In this document: in pieces, positions 9,661 through 18,393 of the stretch
How positions within the stretch are numbered: position 1 is the stretch's first letter
Layout of the letters: every line of letters starts with the position of its first letter
Source: Pirellulimonas nuda
Lineage (GTDB): Bacteria > Planctomycetota > Planctomycetia > Pirellulales > Lacipirellulaceae
Assembly (NCBI RefSeq): GCF_007750855.1
Contig: NZ_CP036291.1
Span: forward strand, 2,976,001 to 3,040,000
Reading direction: 5' to 3'
Length of the DNA stretch: 64,000 bases
Notes under the pieces: model-generated
What the model saw: only the letters and a program-made list of their open reading frames with translations
What the model was told of the DNA's origin: nothing
Database searches by the model: none
Translations under genes and position numbers: made by a program

Positions 9661-9781
9661 CTTCTGGCGCGACCGTTTGGGCAGCGCCGCAAGCGTCGGA
9701 CTCTCGGCGGTCCCCGAGCCCAACTCGTTGCTCCTGCTGGTGGGCGGCATCGCCGTGGCCGCGTGGGTGCGGCGGAGGTAG
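9632..9781 (+). pseudogene. Dockerin-like/PEP-CTERM tail, plus-strand remnant
   Basis: Read rightward, bases 9632-9781 encode 'DGVVDAADYTFWRDRLG', a short linker, 'VPEPNSLLLL', a hydrophobic helix and 'RRR' before a stop. This is the characteristic last ~50 residues of planctomycete exported proteins with a dockerin-like motif and PEP-CTERM anchor. A stop (TAG) lies in frame shortly upstream, at about 9608, and no body of the protein precedes it, so only the tail survives. It abuts, head to head, the leftward PEP-CTERM remnant. Confidence 0.7.
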
Positions 9782-9874
9782 CCGGCGGCTGGCAGAGAAC
9801 ACCCGCTAGAAGCCGCCTCGGCAGTGCGCGGCGATGCGACCCACCACAGGCCCTGAAAGGACGACATAGACGCG

Positions 9875-11488
9875 ATGCCCCGAATCCTCATTTCAGTTCG
9901 GCTGTTGGGTCTTGCGATCTTCCTCGCGTGCTCCGCGCCGCTGACGGCGCAAGACCTGCCCAATATCGTCATCATCTACGCCGACGATCTCGGTTACGGA
10001 GACCTGTCCTGCTACAACCCCGAAGCGGCCTACTCGACCCCGCGGCTGGATCAGATGGCCAAAGAAGGCATCCGGTTTACGGACGCCCACAGCCCTTCAA
10101 CCATTTGTTCCCCTTCGCGCTACGGGCTCTACTCGGGCCAGCTCGTTTGCCGAACCGGCCGCGGGACTCAAGCGTTTGAGGGGCCGGGAGGGCCCAGCTA
10201 CATCAAGCCGGGTGAAGTCACGATCGCGGACGTTGTGCGGGCCGAAGGGTACCGAACCGGCGTGTTTGGCAAGTGGCACGTGGGGCTAACTTGGCTGGAC
10301 GAGCACGGCAAAAAGCTTGGGGGGGGCTTCGAGAACTCGCTGCTCATCGACTACGACAAAAGCACGCCCCTGGTCGACGGGCCGAACAAGCGGGGCTTTG
10401 ACGAGTCGTTCATCACGCCGAATTGCCCCACCACGGACCCCCTCTACGTCTACATCAACAACGGCATGGTCTCTTCCCCAGCCAGCCAGAGGCACCACAG
10501 CGACACGCTGCCAAACCCGGGCGGAAAGTGGCGTTGGGACAACGACGAGGGTTGGATGGCGCCCGGCTACCGATTCGTCGATGCGGACTTGTTGTTCCTC
10601 GACAAGACGCTGGACTTCATCGCGTCGCACCGAAAGAACTCCCCCGAGCGGCCGTTCTTCGTGGTGCTCTCCACACAGATTTCTCATGCTCCCGTTCTGC
10701 CGGCGGCAGAGTTCAACGGCAAGACCGATGCCGGCGCTCGCGGCGACTTTGTGTACGAGCTCGACGTGCTGAGCGGGCGGCTGCTCGACGCGATCCATCG
10801 ACTCGGGATCGACGACAACACGCTGATCTTGTTTAGCTCCGACAACGGCCCCGAAACGATGCATACCCATTGGATGCGGGAGGATCATCATCACGACGCC
10901 GCGGGGGGCCTGCGGGGCATGAAGCGCGACGGCTGGGAGGGGGGGCACCGCGTCCCGCTGATCGCCCGCTGGTCGGGCCGGATCCCGGCCGGGCAGGTGT
11001 CGCGACAGTTGGTCAATCAGACCGATATCGTCGCCACCGTGGCGTCGGTGGTCGGGCATGCGCTTCCCGATGAGGTTGCGGTCGATAGCTACGACATGCT
11101 GCCCGCCATGCTGGGCGAGCAGGACGACGCGAGCCCCATCCGGCCCTACATGCTGACGCAGAGTTTTCACGGAGAGTTTCAGCTCCGCCAGGGCGACTGG
11201 AAGTACCTAGACCACACGGGGTCTGGCGGCAACGACTACGACAGGGAGGAGTTTCTTCAGAAGTACTAGCTGCCGGAGAAGGCCAGCGGGGCGACCGGCC
11301 AGCTCTACAACCTGGCGACGGACCCCGGCGAAACCACGAACCTTTTCTTCTCGGAGCCGGAGAAGCGTGCGGAGTTGCAGGCCCTCTTGAAGAGGCTGAC
11401 CGTCAAAGAGGGTGGCCGCACCGCTCCGAGGAACCGCAGGCCGATGGGCTACAAAGGCCCCGCGGGGGCGGGCCCGACCGGCGAGTGA
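9875..11488 (+). pseudogene. Secreted sulfatase with an in-frame stop codon near the C-terminus
   Basis: A type I sulfatase of 537 codons. It starts with a signal peptide ('LLGLAIFLACSAPLTAQ'), then 'YADDLGYGD' metal ligands (D37, D38), formylglycine motif C78-S-P-S-R, 'GVFGKWHVG' and 'LFSSDNGPE'. Codon 465 is TAG (11267-11269). The same frame continues for 72 codons with clear sulfatase C-terminal sequence ('GQLYNLATDPGETTNLF') to TGA at 11486. The catalytic residues precede the stop, so a shortened 464-residue product could fold, but the C-terminal subdomain usually closes the active site. Sequencing error, recent nonsense mutation and readthrough are the alternatives. It neighbours the GH95 gene, convergently. 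Confidence 0.85.
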
Positions 11489-11517
11489 TCCTCGGCCCGG
11501 CGGGAGCGACCCCTGCT

Positions 11518-11533
11518 GGGGGCCGGCGCCCCC
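11518..11533. terminator. Perfect GC hairpin between convergent genes
   Basis: GGGGGC-CGGC-GCCCCC between the sulfatase and GH95 ends. There is no U-run, so terminator function is only positional inference. Confidence 0.3.
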
Positions 11534-11563
11534 GCCCCGGCTGCAAGAACTCGGCGCCCGGTG

Positions 11564-14035
11564 CTACTTGAGCGTGATGCGCACGCTTGCCGGCCGGCCC
11601 CCCGGCAGCGTCAGCGCGCGCCGGTCGGCGGCTTCTCCGGCGCCGACCTTCGCGTCTCCCTCGGTGACCCGGAGCTCGGCGATCTCCGACGGCAGCACCA
11701 GCTCAACGGTTTGCGGCTCGGCCGAACGCAGCGTGGCTTCGACCTGCTTGCCGTCCCAGCGCAGCTGCTCGATCTCGATGGCGCCCCGGCACAGCACCCC
11801 GTCGATCCGGCCTGAGGGCCACGCCGCGGGGAGCGCCGGCAGCAACTCGATGCGTCCCGGCGCGGAGGCCGCCAGCATCTTGATGATGACGGCCGGCATG
11901 CCGCCGCTGATGTCCATGTTGAACAGCGAGCGGTGGTTGTGCATCGAGGCCAGGTTGTTCAGCCAGAAGCGGTTCGCGAGGTGGCTGAGGCAGTGGTAGG
12001 CCAATTCGCCCTCGCCCAGGCTGGTGGCGGCCTGCCCCAGCTGCACCAGCCCGAACGACATAAACCCACGCTGGTTGTTCTTCCAGTGCTCGTCCAGCTT
12101 GTACTCGATGCTCTTCTTGAACGCCGCACGCAGCTCGGGGCTCTGCGCAATCTCGTCGGGCATGCCGTCGAACAGCGGGTAGAGCTGCGACGAATGGCGG
12201 TGGCTGTCGTTGTTCTCGAGCCGGGGCGTCAGCCACTCCTTGATGATGCCCTGCTCGTTGACCTCGTACTTGGGCATCCTGGCGAGCATGTCCTGCCAGA
12301 CGGGGATCTTTTCCTGGTTGCGTCCCAGCTCGCGGGAGGCCGCGATCGTGTTGTGCAGCAGCTCCTTGGCCACCGCGACGTCCATCGTGGCGTTGAAGGA
12401 GGCCTGCGAGTTCGAATTGCTCGGCGTGTTCTCCGGCGACTGCGACGGGGAGAAGACGAGCGTCCCGTCGGGGCCCTCTTCGAGGAAGTCCTCGAAGAAC
12501 AGGGCCGCCTTCTCCATGAACGGCAGGGCGTGGTCCGCCAGGAACTCGCGGTCGCCGGTGTACAAGTAGTAGTCGTAGAAGAAGTGGGCCGCCCAGCCGG
12601 CGCCGCCGACCCACATGCCGCCGGCAAAACTCGCGTTGTACGCGTTGTTCAGGCCGTGGGTGGTGGAACGCGAGGGCAGCACGACGCCGCGGGCCCCGAA
12701 ATGGCGCCTCGCGTTGATCTCCATCCAGGGGACGATCGACTCGATGTACGACGTGTAGGCGAGCATGAGCTCGGGCATGTTGCCCATCAGGTTCGCCGCG
12801 ATGGCGGAGGGGACGTTGCCGTTGTGGGTGAAGTCGCTGGCCCAGCCGGGAACGTAGGTCCCCCCCCAGACCCCTTGCAGGGTTGGCGGCAGCTCGCCGG
12901 TAGAGGAAATGATGTTGTAGCGGGCGGCGTCGAACTCCTTCTCGATCAGCGCCCGATTCGGTTCCTCGTACGTCGAGAGCTCCAGCAGCTCTTCAGTGGT
13001 AAGCCCACGGTCGGCGCCGCCGCCGAGGTCCAGACGCATCCTGCCGAAAAGTTCGCCGTGCCGCTTGGCGTGCTCCTCCAGAAGCCGGTCGTAGTCGGCC
13101 GCAAGCTCGGCTTGCGAGTGGGCCATTTCTTCGAGGAACGACCTGTCGGGGTCGCGCAGCAGGCGGATGTCGACGAGGATCAGCACGCGGTCCGCCCCCG
13201 TCACCTGGAGCGCGCCGCCCTCCTGCGCCTCGGTTGTGCCCCCAGTCGCCACGACGCGGGCGTAGCTCTCCAGCGCGTGGATGCTGCCCGGGTAGGCCTT
13301 GGTGAAGCGATTGCTGTAGGAGAGCCAGGAGTCGCCTGATTTGCTCTGGGGGTCCGAGACGTGCTCCTCGAACACCTCCTGCGAACGCTTGCCGATGTCG
13401 GAGTCGTCGTTGAATTCGTCGCTCGGCTCCCGGGGCGTCATCGCGAGCCGGCAGTCGAGCGCCGACTTGGGCCCCGTGAGCAGGATCACCGCTACGCCGT
13501 CCGCGCGCGAAACAAACATCCGGCGTTCGAACGCGCCGCGGTCGTCCGCCCAGCGAACCGTCGCTACCCCGGTCTGGAAGTCCAGCGAGCGGGCGTAGTC
13601 GCGCGTCTCGCCCGCCGCCTTCGTGCGGATCGTGAGGTCGAGGGCCGGCACGAAGTAGTCCGGGTACATGAATCCGCGCTGCCCCGAGAGATTGAACTGG
13701 AGCTCGCAGGCCTGCCGGTACAGCCCCTGCTCGATTAGTCGCCTGATCTCGAACAAGCGGGCCGACTGATCGACGGGCATCACCGGGGCGCCCATCGGCA
13801 GGAAGAGCCGTTCGTGCGTGAAGATGATCCGTTCTTCCAGCGGGCGGCTCAAGGCGTTGGCGCCGATCGTGCCGTTGCCGCAGATCAGGCCCTCTTCCCA
13901 CGACCTCGCGGGCCGAGAACTGACGAACCCGCGTTCGGGAACCGGCAACGGCTCGGCCGCCGCCGCAGGCCTGGCGTCCATGGTCATCGTTGCGAGCAGG
14001 GTGATCGTAGCGAGCGAGCGGTTGGTTCGTCTCAT
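11564..14035 (-). CDS. GH95 alpha-L-fucosidase (secreted)
   Basis: An 823-residue glycoside hydrolase of family 95 type, inverting enzymes acting mostly on alpha-1,2-linked L-fucose (some members act on galactose). A signal peptide ('LATITLLATMTMDARPAAAAEP') is followed by the N-terminal beta domain ('GLICGNGTIGANALSRPLEERIIFTHERLFLP') and the (alpha/alpha)6 catalytic domain ('LPPTLQGVWGGTYVPGWASDFTHNGN', 'FSPSQSPENTPSNS', 'SHRHSSQLYPLFDG', 'NNLASMHNHRSLFNMDISGGMPA'). It closes with a C-terminal beta domain. I chose the ATG at 14035 because it begins the signal peptide; the 119 codons upstream are not protein-like. Together with the sulfatases and isomerase it suggests degradation of sulfated fucans. 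Confidence 0.8.
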   Translation of the reverse strand: MRRTNRSLATITLLATMTMDARPAAAAEPLPVPERGFVSSRPARSWEEGLICGNGTIGANALSRPLEERIIFTHERLFLPMGAPVMPVDQSARLFEIRRLIEQGLYRQACELQFNLSGQRGFMYPDYFVPALDLTIRTKAAGETRDYARSLDFQTGVATVRWADDRGAFERRMFVSRADGVAVILLTGPKSALDCRLAMTPREPSDEFNDDSDIGKRSQEVFEEHVSDPQSKSGDSWLSYSNRFTKAYPGSIHALESYARVVATGGTTEAQEGGALQVTGADRVLILVDIRLLRDPDRSFLEEMAHSQAELAADYDRLLEEHAKRHGELFGRMRLDLGGGADRGLTTEELLELSTYEEPNRALIEKEFDAARYNIISSTGELPPTLQGVWGGTYVPGWASDFTHNGNVPSAIAANLMGNMPELMLAYTSYIESIVPWMEINARRHFGARGVVLPSRSTTHGLNNAYNASFAGGMWVGGAGWAAHFFYDYYLYTGDREFLADHALPFMEKAALFFEDFLEEGPDGTLVFSPSQSPENTPSNSNSQASFNATMDVAVAKELLHNTIAASRELGRNQEKIPVWQDMLARMPKYEVNEQGIIKEWLTPRLENNDSHRHSSQLYPLFDGMPDEIAQSPELRAAFKKSIEYKLDEHWKNNQRGFMSFGLVQLGQAATSLGEGELAYHCLSHLANRFWLNNLASMHNHRSLFNMDISGGMPAVIIKMLAASAPGRIELLPALPAAWPSGRIDGVLCRGAIEIEQLRWDGKQVEATLRSAEPQTVELVLPSEIAELRVTEGDAKVGAGEAADRRALTLPGGRPASVRITLK

Positions 14036-14420
14036 CTTCGGTTCCAGTCGGTAAGCCGTAATGGCCGCGTGGGGGAGTCGCTGCCCGATCCGCCCCGCTT
14101 CGTGGGGCGGGACACGGCCGACGATTGGGTTGACGATTGAGTTGTGGTGCGTGGCGCTCCGGAGAGCGCCACGCGAGCCCCGTTGCAACTCAGCACGCCG
14201 CAACTCTGCACGCCGGGGGCAGGTGTTTCCGGGGCGGGTGATCAACCGTCGTAGAACAATGCCGGGAGGCGGGCCGCCACTCTTGTGCTTGGATCCATCA
14301 TAGTCTGTCGAATGGTCGATCTGCGCACAAGTATTTCCCGCCAGCGGCGCTGCGACCGCGCACGCGTGGGCGACCGCCACGTGGGGCCCCACACGCGATC
14401 ATTGTCCCTGCGATGGGTCT
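14036..14420. other. Intergenic region upstream of GH95
   Basis: No gene is seen. It contains two near-identical 15-bp units beginning CAACTC and ending GCACGCCG at about 14187-14216 and ends at the IS200 element. Confidence 0.4.
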
Positions 14421-14980
14421 GAAACCCTCGCCTTCAGGCGAAGCCTTTAGGTTCATATATTGGGTGGATGGAGAACTACCGCACGGGTGCGCATAGCCGC
14501 TATGACATCAAGTATCACTTCGTGTGGGTGACGAAGTACCGGAAGCAGGTCCTTGCGGGTGCAGTAGGCACACGGGTTCGGGACTTGGTGCGTGAGGTCT
14601 GCCGGACCAATGACATCGAGATTCTGCAGGGGTCGGTGTCGCTCGATCACGTGCACGTATTGCTGTCGTGCCCGCCGACACTCTCGCCGAGCAAGATTAT
14701 GCAGTACATCAAGGGGAAGACGTCGCGGAAGCTGATGATGGAGTTCAAGCACATTGAGAGGCGGTTCTGGGGTCGGCATCTGTGGGCGCGGGGCTACTTC
14801 GTGGCGACCAGCGGTAACGTGACCGACGAGGCTATTGCGGCGTACATCCGCGGGCAGGACGGCACCGAACCAAGCGATGGTGACGACCGATTCCAAGTTA
14901 CTCCACCATCGTGAGTTGAGGACTTCAGTCCGAATCTCACGGAACGTCCAAACCCACCGGCTTCAGCCGGTGGTAGTTTA
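14421..14980 (+). mobile_element. IS200-type insertion sequence (IS200/IS605 family)
   Basis: A single tnpA gene is flanked by subterminal hairpins: a left one at 14428-14442 (TCGCC-TTCA-GGCGA) and a right one at 14954-14973 (CCACCGGC-TTCA-GCCGGTGG). Both share the TTCA loop. No tnpB is present. Outer limits are estimates because this family makes no target duplication. Confidence 0.75.
14468..14914 (+). CDS. tnpA: IS200/IS605 family transposase TnpA (Y1 HUH type)
   Basis: A 148-residue single-strand DNA transposase. 'HFVWVTKYRKQVL' near the N-terminus, the HUH metal motif in 'DHVHVLLSCPP' (about residues 59-69) and a Tyr in 'AYIRGQ' (about 121) that would be the nucleophile are all in place. 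The length is normal for the family, and with both end hairpins present the element may be active. Y1 enzymes cut and join at the ends through single-stranded intermediates. Confidence 0.9.
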   Translation: MENYRTGAHSRYDIKYHFVWVTKYRKQVLAGAVGTRVRDLVREVCRTNDIEILQGSVSLDHVHVLLSCPPTLSPSKIMQYIKGKTSRKLMMEFKHIERRFWGRHLWARGYFVATSGNVTDEAIAAYIRGQDGTEPSDGDDRFQVTPPS

Positions 14981-14991
14981 GTCCGCTCGCG

Positions 14992-17900
14992 TTAGCTGCC
15001 GGGCAGGCCCTTGGGCGCCGTGGCCGGACGGCTCTCAACGTCCGCGGGCGGGGCGCCAGAACGGCCCGTCAATCGCACGATGACGTAGTAGAACACCGGC
15101 GTCAGGAAGATGCCGAACAGCGTCACGCCCAGCATGCCGGAGAAGACGGCGATGCCGAGCGTGCTGCGCATCTCTGCGCCCGCGCCCACGGCGAGGGCGA
15201 GGGGCACGACGCCGAGGATGAAGGCGAGCGACGTCATGATGATGGGCCGCAGGCGCAGCCGGCACGCCTCGACCGTGGCCTCTTCGGGCGACGCCCCGTG
15301 CGCCGACTTTTCCTTGGCGAACTCCACAATGAGGATCGCGTTCTTGCTCGCCAGTCCGACGAGCACAACGAAGCCGATCTGCACAAAAATATTGATATCC
15401 ATCCCGGCCAGCCACACGCCGATCACCGAGCTGAGCAAACACATCGGCACGACGAGGATCACGGCCAGCGGCAACGTGAGGCTCTCGTACTGAGCCGCCA
15501 GCACAAGAAACACCAACACAACCGCCACGCCGAACACGATGATCGCCGTGTTGCCCGCCAGGATCTGTAGCAGCGTCAACTCGGTCCATTGGAAGTCCAT
15601 GCCCTGCGGCAGGACGGTCCGGCCTACTTGATCGACGGTCGTGATCACCGTGCCGGAGCTCACGCCGGGCAACGACCCGCCATTCACCGAAGCGGCCGTT
15701 TTGCCGTTGTAGCGGAGCACGAGGGCCGGACCGCCGATCTCGCTCACCTGTGCTACGCTGCCTAGCGGCACCATCTCGCCCGCCGAATTGCGCACCTTGA
15801 GCCTCCCGACCTGCTCGGGCGACAGACGGAACTGCGGGTCGCCCTGAAGGTTCACCTGCCACGTGCGTCCGAACTGATTGAAGTCGTTGGTGTAGTAGCC
15901 GCCGAGGTAGAGCTGGAGCGTCAGGAACACCTCGTCGAGGGGGACGCCCATCGACTTGCAGCGGGCGCGGTCGACGTCGACGTACATCTGCGGCGTCTGG
16001 GCCCGGAACGCGCTGAAGAGTCCGACGAGCCCCGGCTGCTCATTGCCCGCCGCGGCGAGCCCGTCGGCCGCCTCCTGCAGCGCGTCGAGACCCAGCCCCG
16101 TGAGGTCACGGACCATCAGCTTGAAGCCCCCCGCGCTGCCCAGGCCGTCAACCGGGGGCGCCCCAAACACCGCGACCGACGCCTCTTGCACGTCGCGGTA
16201 GCAGGCCGCCCGCAGCTTCGAGGCGATCGCGTCGGCGCCCAATTCGGCGCCGTGACGGTGGTGGAACTCGTCGAGGACGACGTACACGGTGCCGTAGTTC
16301 GAGCCGATCGCGTTCTGCACGATCGATTGACCGGCGATGGTGATCGTGTGCGCAATGCCCGGGACGCCCCCTTCAGCTCCGTGCTGATTGTCGCCGTGGT
16401 CGTCCGCGACGTGCGCCGCATCGCCGTGGTCGGCGGTGGTCGGGCTGCCGGCCCCACGGGCGATCTGCTCAACCTGCTTCATGACGGCCTGCGTCCTTTC
16501 CAGCGACGCAGAATCCGGCAACCGCACATCGACCAGCAGGTAGCCCTTATCCTGCGTGGGGATAAAACCGGTTGGCACGCGTGTGAAGCTGAAATAGGTG
16601 AGGTACAGCAGCCCGACGTAAACCATCAGCACGATCAAGCTGACCCGCAGCAAGCCCCGGACGGTCGCCGCGTAGATATTGGCGCTGGCCGTGAATCCGA
16701 AGTTGAAGAGCTTGAAGAACCAACCGAGGCCCAGGTTGAGCAATCGCGACAGCGGGTCCCGCTGCTGGTCCTTGGGCCTGAGCAGCAGCCCGCAGAGCGC
16801 GGGGCTGAGGGTGAGCGAATTGACCGCCGAGAAGAACGTGGAGACGGCGATCGTCAGGGCGAACTGCCGGAAGAACTGGCCCGTGATGCCGCTGATGAAG
16901 GCGCACGGGATGAACACGCACATCAGCACGAGCGAAATGGCGATGATCGGCCCGGTGACTTCGCCCATCGCCTTCTGCGCGGCGGCCTTGGGTGAAAGCC
17001 CCTGTTCGAGATGATGCTCGACCGCCTCGACCACGACGATGGCGTCGTCCACGACGATGCCGATCGCGAGCACCAAGCCGAACAGAGACAGGTTGTTGAG
17101 GCTGAAGCCCATGCCCGCCATCACGGCGAACGTGCCGACGATCGCCACCGGCACGGCGATGAGCGGGATGATCGTGGCCCGCCAGGACTGCAGGAAGGCG
17201 AGCACGACGAGCGCGACAAGGATGATGGCGTCGCGGAGCGCCTTGAAGACCTCGTGGATCGACTCGTCGATAAACGGGGTCGTGTCGTAGACGATGGCGT
17301 AGTCGACGTCGGGCGGGAAGCCGAGTTTGAGCTGTTCCATCCGCGCCCGGATCGCGTCGGCCGTCGCCAGCGCGTTCGACCCCGGCTGCTGGAAGATCCC
17401 CAGGCCCACAGACGGCTGCCCGTCGAGGCTGCACGTCGTGTCCTCGGTCTTGGCGCCGAGCTGGATGCCGCCGAACTCGGCGCCGTTTTCACCCTCCCGC
17501 TTATCGGTCACCAGATCGCGCATGCGCGTGATCTCGCCGTCAGCGCCCGTTTTGACGACAATCTCGCCAAACTCTTCGGGCGACGTCAGCCGGCCGAGCG
17601 TGCTGAGCGTGTACTGGAACGCCTGGCCGGTCGGCACGGGGGGGCGCCCGAGGGAACCCGCGGCCACCTGCACGTTCTGCTCGCGCAGCGCCGCCACAAC
17701 GTCGCTGGCCGACAGGTCGCGGGCCGCCATCCTGTCGGGGTCGATCCAGGCCCGCATGCTGTAGTCGAGCTGGCCGAGGAAGGTGACGTCGCCCACCCCT
17801 TTGATCTGGGCCAGCTCGTCGCGCAGGTTGATCGTCGCGTAGTTGCTCAGGTAGAGCTGGTCGTAGCTCCCCTTGGGGGAGACGAGGTTGACCACCAGCA

Positions 17901-18309
17901 GGATGCTCGGCGACTTCTTCTTGACGCTGACGCCCGTCTGCTTCACCTCACTGGGGAGCGACGGGAGCGCTAGATTGACGCGGTTCTGCACCAGCACCTG
18001 CGCCATGTCCAGATCGGCGCCGACCTCGAAGGTGACCGTCAGGTTGTAGCCGCCGTCGTTGGTGCTCTGCGACGACATGTAGAGCATGTTCTCAACGCCG
18101 ATCACCTGCTGCTCGATCGGCGCGGCGACGGTGTCGGCCACCACTTTGGAGTTCGCGCCAGGGTAATTGCAGCTCACCTGCACCGTCGGCGGCGTGATCT
18201 CGGGGTATTGCGCCACCGGGAGCGTCGTCACGGCGATGGCGCCGGCGAGCGTGACGATCACGGAGATTACCGCCGCGAAGATCGGGCGATCAATGAAGAA
18301 ACTCGCCAT
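14992..18309 (-). CDS. RND multidrug efflux permease (HAE1/AcrB type)
   Basis: A 1,105-residue inner-membrane proton-driven efflux pump subunit. It starts 'MASFFIDRPIFAAVISV' like the hydrophobe/amphiphile exporters, has 12 expected transmembrane segments and two large periplasmic loops, and ends with a canonical 'TPVFYYVIVRL'. The TM4 proton-relay region reads 'GIVVDDAIVVVEAVE', with the conserved Asp pair. At roughly residues 605-650 there is an unusual His/Asp/Gly/Ala-rich insertion ('DHGDAAHVADDHGDNQHG') in the second periplasmic loop. It lies 84 bp after the adaptor gene on the same strand. No outer-membrane factor gene is adjacent. Confidence 0.9.
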   Translation of the reverse strand: MASFFIDRPIFAAVISVIVTLAGAIAVTTLPVAQYPEITPPTVQVSCNYPGANSKVVADTVAAPIEQQVIGVENMLYMSSQSTNDGGYNLTVTFEVGADLDMAQVLVQNRVNLALPSLPSEVKQTGVSVKKKSPSILLVVNLVSPKGSYDQLYLSNYATINLRDELAQIKGVGDVTFLGQLDYSMRAWIDPDRMAARDLSASDVVAALREQNVQVAAGSLGRPPVPTGQAFQYTLSTLGRLTSPEEFGEIVVKTGADGEITRMRDLVTDKREGENGAEFGGIQLGAKTEDTTCSLDGQPSVGLGIFQQPGSNALATADAIRARMEQLKLGFPPDVDYAIVYDTTPFIDESIHEVFKALRDAIILVALVVLAFLQSWRATIIPLIAVPVAIVGTFAVMAGMGFSLNNLSLFGLVLAIGIVVDDAIVVVEAVEHHLEQGLSPKAAAQKAMGEVTGPIIAISLVLMCVFIPCAFISGITGQFFRQFALTIAVSTFFSAVNSLTLSPALCGLLLRPKDQQRDPLSRLLNLGLGWFFKLFNFGFTASANIYAATVRGLLRVSLIVLMVYVGLLYLTYFSFTRVPTGFIPTQDKGYLLVDVRLPDSASLERTQAVMKQVEQIARGAGSPTTADHGDAAHVADDHGDNQHGAEGGVPGIAHTITIAGQSIVQNAIGSNYGTVYVVLDEFHHRHGAELGADAIASKLRAACYRDVQEASVAVFGAPPVDGLGSAGGFKLMVRDLTGLGLDALQEAADGLAAAGNEQPGLVGLFSAFRAQTPQMYVDVDRARCKSMGVPLDEVFLTLQLYLGGYYTNDFNQFGRTWQVNLQGDPQFRLSPEQVGRLKVRNSAGEMVPLGSVAQVSEIGGPALVLRYNGKTAASVNGGSLPGVSSGTVITTVDQVGRTVLPQGMDFQWTELTLLQILAGNTAIIVFGVAVVLVFLVLAAQYESLTLPLAVILVVPMCLLSSVIGVWLAGMDINIFVQIGFVVLVGLASKNAILIVEFAKEKSAHGASPEEATVEACRLRLRPIIMTSLAFILGVVPLALAVGAGAEMRSTLGIAVFSGMLGVTLFGIFLTPVFYYVIVRLTGRSGAPPADVESRPATAPKGLPGS

Positions 18310-18393
18310 GACGTTGACGCCTGTGTAACTGGCTAACTTGGCGCTGAGACGGGTATCCGGGGTCCGGACGATTCCATCCGCTTCGAGACGCGG

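Noticed and set aside
15110-15493. Rightward ORF inside the RND permease gene
   Set aside because: A shadow frame rich in Met/Ser/Thr opposite a complete permease with conserved motifs.
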